A stretch of 64,000 nt of DNA from Diphasiastrum complanatum (lineage: Eukaryota > Streptophyta > Lycopodiopsida > Lycopodiales > Lycopodiaceae), in contig CM055092.1 in assembly GCA_029204225.1 (NCBI GenBank), positions 69,596,252-69,660,251 of the forward strand, written 5' to 3'. Position numbers and translations under genes: made by a program. The notes beneath the pieces are model-generated. The model was not told the DNA's origin. It ran no database searches and saw nothing but the letters and a program-made list of their open reading frames with translations. Position 1 is the first letter of the stretch, and each line of letters opens with the position of its first letter. Of this stretch, positions 56,002-64,000 are shown piece by piece.

Positions 56002-56524
56002 GGGATGTTTAGAATAGATAAGGTCCAGCCGTATGTGGCGGACTGTTACTATGTAGTTTTCGGCAGTTTATGGTGCAGCAAATAACTAGATGGCTGCTTA
56101 AAAAAATGACAGTATACGTGATGTTATCCTGATACAACGGTTGAATATATACATAGTTGTTTTTTGTGCAACGCGAGCCTGGTCATGTAAGATGCAATGT
56201 CTGTAATTTTTTTAAATGCAGATGTATTACATGTGTTTATGAAATGTCGTTTGGGGTGTAGGGGTGATTGCTGTGCTCATGATGTAGGTGCATATATGTG
56301 AAGCTAGCATTCACTTCAAACGAAATTAAATGAAAACAGGATTCAGACACGCACATAGAATTCTTTGACATAAAATAAAGCATCACATGTACAAAGCGAC
56401 ATACGCACAATGTGCAGCAAATAATGTAGGCCAAACATTGTATATAATGTGAAAAATCATCTGAGTACAATGGTAGACCGTCTGCTAGAGACAAACTACT
56501 GAAACTAAAACAACAGAGCCACAA

Positions 56525-58124
56525 TCAATGCTCTGGCTCTGACTCAGACGAATGCTCTGGAGACAACTCAGGGCCCCGAGCTGACTCTCGCAGCCGATAT
56601 CTCTGCCTGTCTGGAACTGGCATGGGCTGTGTATCCGAGGGGGAAGACTCGTCATCCTCATCCTCCCAATTAGCCTCCGCATCAGCCCCCAAGCAGGCCA
56701 AACGAACAACACCTGCTCCAACTGGCTGTGATACTGCACCTCTACCTGTACCTGGAGCCCTGCGTGGTCGTCCTCTCCTCCCTGGCAGTTTCTGTGCCTT
56801 GCCTTTCTTGTTCGGTGCACCCTTGGGCCTACCTGGTCTTTTGCGGACAAGAGGAGCTGTCAATGCCTCGTCACCCCCATGCAAATCACCTGGCTGGCTA
56901 GGCTGGGCCCAAGCTGAGGCCGGCTGGGATAGGAAAGCAAAAGAGGGAATCCCATGTGCAGCTGAGCTAGGATGATGAGCTCATGGAGTGTGTGCCCGTG
57001 GGGCTGCTGCTAGTGGAGGGACTGGTTGTGAAGGAGGCAACTACAGCGGCGATATGTACTGAAAGGGGCGCTACGGTGGCCGGTACTGGTACATCCTGGG
57101 TGCTGCCAAAGGGGGAGCCAGTGGAGTGGGTGCTGCCAAAGGAGGAGGACATGGAGTGGGTGCTGCCACTGGAGGAGGAGCTGGAGGAGCCACTGTGGAT
57201 GTGGGCACTGCGAGAGAAAACCTGGGCACAGATGGTGGCCTGCCATGGAGACCTGGTGCTGAATGGCATCGGTGGCACTGGAGGGGCTGTGCGGCGCACA
57301 TATACCCTCTGAGGAGCTGGAGGAACTGTGGGCACCTCGTGCGGCTGCTCTGGCTGTGACTCTGTGCATGGCATGCTGGCAAGAGATGAAGGGGGTGCCC
57401 TGACACTCGGCATCTGCTGGGCCTTTGAATCAAATGTGGCAATCAGGTCGTCCAGCTGGGCATCTGAATACACATGCTCTGGGCTCTGGGCCTCATACTG
57501 TGCACCATCCACTGAATCATCCTGTGCACCAACCTCTGAATCATCCCGTGCCTCATCATGTGCACCCTGTAGACCCTGCATGGCCTCCCAATCTATGCAA
57601 TCAAAGTCATCTGGTGCCTCCTCTGGTGTGCCGTCGTAGTAACGGCCATGACTCTGTGCTGCACGCATCCAAACATCTGCGGGACCGGCATCTAAACCAC
57701 TCTGCCCTCTATCAAGAGCCTCCTCCATCATGTCGACATAGGTAGGTATGCCACTGCCGCCCCCTGTGTGCCCTGCCGGTCTGCCGGTATAACCTGTGCC
57801 ATGTGTCCCACCTCTGCCACGTGATGCACCTGTGACCCCTGCCCGTGGCGTGTGCCCTGCACCTGTATGGTCTACCTCATCTCTCTCTGAACTGGCAAAC
57901 ACAACCCGAATGGGCTCATCCTCATCATGCTCATCCTCTGACACTGGCTCGTCTGCCTCATACAATGGGGGCTCTCTGTGCTGAAGCCCAAGCTCTCTCT
58001 CTCTCATCTCGGCAAGCTCCCTCTCTCTCTCTGCCATCAACTGTGTGCCCAGGTCATTTGCAGGCATGGGATGGGTGCTGTCCGTAGGCAAGTCAACCTG
58101 GCGCTCCAAATCGGATATCTTCGT
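56525..58124 (-). pseudogene. Element C transposase exon 4
   Basis: Begins at the conserved acceptor at 58124. A ~40-base deletion in the Pro-rich part near 57265 (after PPMPF) shifts the frame; the original frame continues through PP.AAPRMYQYRPP and, from about 56884, the AT-hooks to the same stop. An N-terminal in-frame gap relative to A lies near 57565. Confidence 0.85.
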
Positions 58125-58300
58125 CTGCAAGGTTTAAAATTTGCATGTCAGAGAGACAACTTTATCAAGAAATGAAACCAACATACCAGGAGTCAACCAA
58201 CATGCTATAAAAGATTAGCTTATCACCTGCAATGCGCTCGTAATGGTCGGAAGCCTCCTGGCGAGACGTGCGTTGGTGCTACAGAACACCAACCGCTCCA

Positions 58301-59530
58301 ACTGACTGTAGCGCAGGCATCCCAAAGGGAGCCGGGAACCACGACTTAGCTTCCCAGCCTTCAACTCTTGCCATCCAAACCCACTTGACATACAAGCAGC
58401 CAACTCGCCAACAACGATCAGACTTAACCAACTTGAAGTTCCGAAAACCAACATTGAGATCCAACCTGGCGCCATGCCAGATCGGGGATCCCGATGTGGG
58501 TGACTTCCCTCCAAGCAAGCCGCCCGACATACATCAAACTTAACCAATTCGAAGCTTCGTTACAAACGAGTAACATCCATTCCAAGCAAGCAGTCTGACT
58601 TACATTAGACTTAACCAACTGAAAGCTTCGTCACGAGCGCTGGAAGCCAACCTGGCGCCACGCCAGACTGGACAGCCATAAACAGGTAACATCCACCCAA
58701 GCAAGCCATCCAACTCAGCCGACAGGTTAGAGCCCGTTCCCCAAGAGCTTAACCCATTCACGTTCATGCAAGGAACACTCAGAACCACAAGCCGCGACAG
58801 ATATGGAAACAACCAGTTCCTGGACCAAATGGTCCCGACAGCATACCGCCGGCTCCACGGACCGAATGGTCCCGACGGCATACCGCTGGCGTCCCGGGAT
58901 ATGACCCTCAGCTATGTGCCAAGTTAAAAATTTTGAAAGCGGCCTTACAACTGGCGCTTTTACCGAACAATGAAACCCAGAAGGTAATCAGAGTCAGTTT
59001 GAGGAAAATTCCACTTTATTGATAAATCTGAGAAGGTTACATTTCAAGTGTGTGACCGACCCTAGTCTCCGGGGCGCTAGCATGCCAAGGCGAGAGCCAT
59101 GACAACATTCCAGCAAGGGAGGCTGAGACTTGGTTGGAGCTCGCCCTGAGTCGCAACCCGCACTCCCCTATAGTATTGGTGTGATTCGGCACCCCCCCTC
59201 ATACCAAGCACTCTACCCAAGCTGGTAAGGCACGTTTTTCTCTCTCTAGGATTTTTTCTTTCTAGAAAGTCATTTTCTCTCTCTAGATTTTATTGATCCC
59301 CAGGCTTCCTTTAATCATGCCTAGATCGTGTGAGGTGATTGCACATCGATCTGAGCTCTCTGGACTCCGCTAGAACCGATCAAAGATTTTCCGCCATAGG
59401 AACTTGGCGCCGGCTGGATTCTGGTCACAGTGGCGCCGGGAGCAGCAGGGGCGCTGCTGGCGCCGGGGACATAGCTGGCGCCGATGGCGCCGGAAGTAAA
59501 GCTTGTAAAGGTAGCTTTACAACACTGACT
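58301..59530. mobile_element. Unclassified 1.2-kb insertion with 7-bp duplication
   Basis: Bases 58308-59523 are absent from the matching site in copy A. ACTGACT occurs once in A and flanks the insert here on both sides (58301-58307 and 59524-59530), a clear target-site duplication. The insert has no long terminal repeats or inverted termini visible and no recognised protein. It contains three diverged ~60-180-base repeats (58390-58660, CCAAGCAAGC and GACTTAACCAA words) and a GGCGCC-rich stretch near its right end. A TTGGCGCCGGCTGG word near 59404 resembles a retroelement primer site, so a TRIM/solo-type retroelement is possible. Confidence 0.85.
59404..59495. repeat. GGCGCC palindrome array inside the insertion
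   Basis: Five GGCGCC hexamers plus one near-copy in ~90 bases, spaced 10-25 bases apart. Confidence 0.75.
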
Positions 59531-59703
59531 CACTGACAACCGGTTTCTTCCCCTCGTGTGAATCAGTGCCCATGTGCTCCAATTACGCTCACACACGGAG
59601 GCAGCACAGTCCTGTGGTGCGTGCATTGAAATACTTCAGCACATTGTGGCAGAGGTGAAACTTCAACGAAACACAAAAATGGAGGATAAAATGAGATGCA
59701 TAC

Positions 59704-60049
59704 CTGAGAAAGGACACGCAGTGCAAGACGCTGTATAGATGGGTATGTGCTACCGAACATGGTCCACAAGGTAATGGGTAGCTGCCTCCTCTCTGGATCC
59801 TGGGCAGCTGGGTGGCCGAATGTGCCCATGCCGAAACGAAATGCAGCGAGCTCCTCCATGAGCCTAATAGGATCCAAACCTATATGTGGACCCACCCTGT
59901 GAATGTACTGAAGCCAATCGGCCTCGACCTCCCTGTCTGCGATCTGTGTCGGAGAGAGGAAGAGGGGATGCAGCATGTGTGCAACGCTGTGGATACTCCT
60001 GTGGAAGTAGTTCCACCGCGTCTCCCATATGAACTTCAGCTCTGTCATC
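59704..60049 (-). pseudogene. Element C transposase exon 2
   Basis: 346 bases with the same splice borders as in A, open, and differing by a few substitutions (for example Trp to Leu in the ITLWTMFG segment). Confidence 0.9.
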
Positions 60050-60163
60050 CTGCAGGTGAGGGGCATGTGGTTTAGGGCATTACGAAAAAGCTTAACATTG
60101 ACAGAAAAACAAACTAGCAAGTACTGAAAAGATAAAGGTCAATTGCAACACTGTACCGCTTAC

Positions 60164-62037
60164 CTCTCTGGCTGCAAGATGGGCAGCTGCAGGAACTGTC
60201 CAATCCGGTCCATGAGCTCATACACCAGTCCAAGTGTCAACCCCTCGCTGTCAGCCATGCGGAGCACAATGTAGAGTGGTCGAAGCAGTCCTGACAATGT
60301 CTGTGCATCCCTCCAGAACTGGTCTCCCCTCACCGTGGAAGAAAAGTGCTCCCCATCCTCAGTGTGCGGAAATGTACTGGCACCCCAAAGATCACTGGCA
60401 ACCATCTGTAGAAGCTGGGCCCTGCACCTGATCAAACGGTCGTTGACCACCAAGTCGAATGCAAAGCGCGTGGGGGCTGGCTTACGGAGGTCCAGATGGC
60501 TGAACACCCGGAACATGGCAAGAACACGCCTCTTTCTGGTGACAAAAATCACCAGGAAGAGGGCCTCCCGGACGATGGCTCTAACCCAGGGAAGTGCTCC
60601 AATGTCCCCCATCAGAAGGTCTATGCCGTGGGCTGCACAGGGGGTATGAACAATATGAGGGAACTCGGCCTCTAGCAGTACACCCATCTGAATGCAGTTC
60701 GTGGCATTGTCCGTCACCACCGTGACGACATGCTGTGGGCCTATGGCTAGGATGGAAGACCTGATGACATCAAACATGAACTCTGCAGATATGACTCTCC
60801 CCCCCCTGCTGCAATCCACTGCCCTCAAAAACTGTGTGCCCATGCAGCTGGAGACGAGTATGTTGAGGATCGGCCTCCTCCTGACATCAGTCCAGCCATC
60901 GGACATGATGCTGCAACCGTAAGTGGCCCAGTGCCGACGCAGAGGCTCCATCTCTCTAGACAAGGACTCAACCCTATCCCTCAGCATGTGTGTGCGAACA
61001 ACCTCTGAACTAGGGACTCTCTAGCTAGGGCTGACAGACTGTGCAAGGCGGAAGGCCCTTCTGAAGGGCTCAGAGTCGGTGATGGCAAAGGGCAGCTTCA
61101 GCTCGTAAATCAGACTGGCCATGGCCTGTGTGGCCTCTCTGTCCATGTGCAGCTGATGCGCGCCGCGAATGGTCTGCTACACGAGGGCTCTCCCTGGTGG
61201 GCAACGGGTGGTGGACCTCCAGCACGGTGCACCAACCGTGACGGGAATGGACGATGACGCGACAGGCTGGGCACTGGTGGATGCATCAGCTGTAGACGTG
61301 GAATGGGGAGAGTGGGATGCACTGGCAGGGATGGGTGCAGCTGCATAGGTGGGGTGCACTGGTGGAGGGGCAACATCTGGCATGGGGTACGAAAACTGCT
61401 GGCTGAGGAGGTCATCCGGATGGGAAGGGAAGGAAGAAGGGATCTCTTCCACATCCTCGAAGGCCCGCCCAGTACCATCCTGGGCCTGCTCGGGTGGCGG
61501 AGAGTCCATGAGAAAGTCGTAGACTGGTGGAGTGCGAGCAACAGTGGGTGGTGGTGGAACCGCAGTGGCAACTGTCGGACGCGATGGGACGGGATCCACC
61601 GGAATCTGAGCAGATGGGGGTGCATGAGGCAGAGCTGTCTGAGGGGCAAAGGGACCAGAGGAGGATGCACTCCCTCTCCTCGTGCGTGCCAGCCAAGCAG
61701 GCAGCAACTCTGGGTTAGTCACATAAGGAGCGGTGCAAAATCGGAGAATGCCCTCCGAAATGGTGTTCTCCCCTGCCACGAGCCGCGGCCCGTAGGTGTC
61801 CAGTAGTCGCTGCCTGTCGGGGACGGTCATGCTGCCACAAGGGGCAGCATTCAAGGTGGCACCATTTTTGGCGCGTGCACCGAGCAGATGGCCTTTAAGG
61901 CGAGTGAGGGATGCAGCAAACTCGACGAGACAGTATCGGCAGCGCACGATCTTCTGACCGGTCTTGTTGGCCTTGTCGGCAACCCGCCTGACAATGTCTA
62001 CCTCGTCCCATAGACCGGAAAGGTCGGATTGCACCAT
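60164..62037 (-). pseudogene. Element C transposase exon 1, two nonsense changes
   Basis: 1874 bases, the same length as in A, starting at the ATG ending at 62037. The BED finger, Pro-rich linker, SDGWTD, TDNATNC and HTPCAAHGIDL are all present. In-frame TAG codons at 61177-61179 (CAG in A) and 61021-61023 (TGG in A) kill it. Confidence 0.92.
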
Positions 62038-62334
62038 TGCGATGGAGAAAACTAAGGACAAAACGCTGGAAAAAAAACAGCAGGGTACACTGTGTGAGAG
62101 ACGCTGAAAATGGGCAAAGGCAGGTTCTTGCAAATCAGATGCAAGGCAGGGCGGTCTGTGGGCGAAGGGCGACGCAAATCAGATGCAAGGCAAGGAAGGC
62201 AGGGCAGCAAAATCAGTAGCGAAGGCAGGGCAACGATGGCTGGAAAAAATTGGGAGAGAAGAAGCGAGGGGGGCGGGTAGATTAGGTTTCAAAAAATTTC
62301 AAAAAATATTAAATATTAATTATATTAATATATT

Positions 62335-62420
62335 ATGGTACCGCGGTACCATCATGGTACCACGGTACCAGTACGGTCCCGCGGTACCGGGATCCGCGGT
62401 ACCCAGTACCGCGGGACCTA

Positions 62421-62424
<4 letters not shown>
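62335..62424. repeat. Palindromic module M3 (inner half only)
   Basis: Six GGTACC hexamers. The reverse complement matches the inner half of M1 (45875-45964) closely. The outer half expected beyond the TA core is missing. Confidence 0.88.
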
Positions 62425-62501
<77 letters not shown>

Positions 62502-62510
62502 ATATATATA
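62421..62510. repeat. (TA)n tract at the end of element C
   Basis: About 90 bases of TA with a few phase slips, in the position of the short TA core of M1 and M2. CACCAC directly after it (62511-62516) may be the last bases of the lost outer half. Confidence 0.9.
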
Positions 62511-64000
62511 CACCACATTCTAGAATGTGAATGGAATGATTGTTTCAGATGGTTCTGGATTTTTGAAGAGCTTTGGATCAAAATGTTATGAAAGAAAACT
62601 GATATTTTGTTTCATAATCTAAGGGTGGGGCTTGCAAAATAGCTACATGGAGTTTTTTTAATTGGTGCATATAGTTTAAAGTCAATCTACCTTCGCAACC
62701 AAAAGTAGCTATAGAGTCTAGACTTTAGGGCCTTATCAATTTATATAGTGTGATGTTCATTGTTTTTTTCAAGTTTTCTGAAATTAAGATTATTGAGTCA
62801 CAAATTTATTGTGTGATGCTTTATGTCTTGAATGTGGTACGTGCAGCTTCCCATACCCATATATAATTACGATAGAGACAAAAGGAGAACAATCCTTGCA
62901 TAATGCACATTGTGGACTTCAATATTTGCTTCACTGTAAACCATTATCTAGTTACTGAATCACATATCTTTGCCAATACAGACCACCTCCTAGGTCAACT
63001 ACTCCCTTTTTGAGTTTCAAAGGTCTTGAAAGGTGTGAAAGTGTTTGCTTGTCCGATGACTTCTTGTACAAGTGTTGTTGCACATACAACTATTTTCCTA
63101 AATGTTCAAGGACAATTAAATAAGCCGGCTCTTCCACACCCTAGAGATGAAGTTTGATCTCATGCCACTTAAGTATGGCAAAAGTCTTGACCCACAACCA
63201 TAACAATCTCAAAATCCTTTATGCTTGTAAAAAGATCATACTAGTGTCTTTTGCAATTAGAGAACTGGTCATACAACTATTGTTCGAGAATCTATGGCCT
63301 TAAGGTGAGCATTTAACATAAAAATGTGTAAAAGTGAAAGTTCTTGACCATAAGCTAACAACCTGTCCTAGAAGGAGTATGTTGTACCTTGACTGCCAAT
63401 AATCAGATTACAAATAGTAAAGTATAATAGGAGCAACTTATTGTAAAAAACACATTGATAAGAAAGAACTTCAAGAATGGCCAAATAGTCCCAAAAAAGA
63501 TGAAGTGCAGAAAGTCAATGAAGAAACTTGAAAATGCAATATCTTGGGGTAAGAATGTTTGATCAGTGAGTTGTTAGGTGCTATGAACTTGTAAAGCAAA
63601 AAAGAATGGAAAGGTCCACACAATACCTTAACGAAATATTTTGGACAAAAACGAAATATTAAAAATAGGATATTACCAAACTTTGACTTGCAAGATCTTG
63701 TGATTGTAAACTCATATTGACAAAGCTTGAAAGTGTTATGAACTTTTCTAATTGCAAAACATGTGATTTTCCATTAAATTTCTATACATAATCTTGTAGA
63801 ACAATAAAAAAATAACCTCGCTTCTAATGGGCCAAAATGGATCTTACCAATTAGAATACTCTAGAACAAGTAGGTGGAAAAAAAGTGCTGCACATAATGT
63901 TAAATTACAACTCTTTGCTCTAAAATTACAACTCTTTTGACCGAATTGTCAATTTTGAAAAAGCTTTTTAAAGAGAACTATGAGCAATGTGTCATCTATT
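62511..64000 (+). other. PRK intron 2 continuation, no gene seen
   Basis: AT-rich DNA without coding similarity, LTRs or clear repeats. No PRK exon 3. Confidence 0.6.

Larger units (their letters stand above)
58227..59611 (-). pseudogene. Element C transposase exon 3, split by insertion
   Basis: The hAT dimerisation exon (CAASVCERNWSTWALIHTR) is cut after VSQ by a 1216-base insertion. Without the insert and one copy of the 7-base duplication it is 162 bases, exactly the length in A. Confidence 0.92.
55535..62510 (-). mobile_element. Element C: inverted copy, tail-less, with insertion
   Basis: An inverted near-copy of A from the ORF2 leader through module M3. It keeps the same exon lengths (1874, 346 and 162 after removing an insert) and the same 523-base convergent spacing. 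It lacks the tail array and tail module, and the outer half of its head module is replaced by a long TA tract. Several stops and frameshifts make it a dead copy. Confidence 0.88.
45612..64000 (+). other. PRK: PRK intron 2 (at least 18.4 kb, incomplete)
   Basis: Begins GTATGTG. It contains a CT tract, the whole hAT-like element cluster (45756-62510) and ~1.5 kb of AT-rich DNA, with no exon resembling the next part of PRK. The cluster accounts for over 90% of the visible intron. Confidence 0.85.

Noticed and set aside
45756-62510. The whole A-B-C cluster as one giant fold-back transposon
   Set aside because: Possible, since A and C form inverted arms, but the shared M2, the B/C deletion joint and the lost outer half of M3 are explained more simply by three separate copies; no target duplication was found for the whole.
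62840-62900. Possible PRK exon 3 after an AG near 62848
   Set aside because: The translation does not match the conserved PRK segment expected after KFAWKIQ.

Overview
The window is nuclear DNA of a land plant. The only host gene recognised is the first part of a chloroplast phosphoribulokinase (PRK, Calvin cycle) gene on the + strand: exon 1 at 41007-41674 and exon 2 at 45527-45611. Intron 1 is 3.85 kb. Intron 2 runs at least 18.4 kb and off the window, and the last ~150 codons are not seen. Everything else is transposable elements of several classes, their relics, and simple repeats. Such large repeat-filled introns suit a big-genome lineage (gymnosperm, fern or lycophyte), but the sequence alone does not fix the species.

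1-9.2 kb: a 1.1-kb tandem duplication rich in CT and TG/CA tracts; a hairpin with a (TA)n core; then a structurally complete Ty1/copia LTR element (copia-1, 3184-8514, target-site duplication AACAG) whose integrase core and reverse transcriptase are replaced by an unrelated open frame; then a 3'-end fragment of a relative. 9.2-21.5 kb: a GC-rich hairpin, a ~180-bp TA tract, a LINE 3'-end relic, and a decayed minus-strand Ty3/gypsy gag region with a tRNA-Asp-like primer site. A second copia element with the same kind of replacement (copia-2, 14656-19472, target-site duplication TCGAG) lies inside that gag. 21.5-29 kb: two related minus-strand gypsy elements, one much older than the other. 29-35.6 kb: a minus-strand copia (copia-3) and a plus-strand, internally deleted copia (copia-4). 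35.6-37.1 kb: a CACTA (En/Spm) Tnp2 relic. 38.9-39.7 kb: a copia 3' end with its LTR. 40.5-40.7 kb: a tRNA-derived SINE just upstream of PRK.

45.75-62.5 kb, inside PRK intron 2: a GC-rich cluster of three copies (A, B, C) of a large hAT-like DNA transposon. Copy A is open throughout. It encodes a four-exon, about 1336-residue protein (BED finger, DUF659/RNase-H-like core, hAT C-terminal dimerisation motif, long Pro-rich tail with two AT-hooks) and, on the opposite strand, a conserved 121-residue charged protein (ORF2). Copies B and C lie in the opposite orientation and carry stops and frameshifts. A and B meet tail to tail at one shared palindromic module. B and C are fused by a deletion that removed the head of B and the tail of C. 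The ends are palindromic modules packed with GGTACC hexamers around a (TA)n core, with 85-bp tandem repeats just inside. This two-gene element with palindromic ends is the least familiar system in the window.
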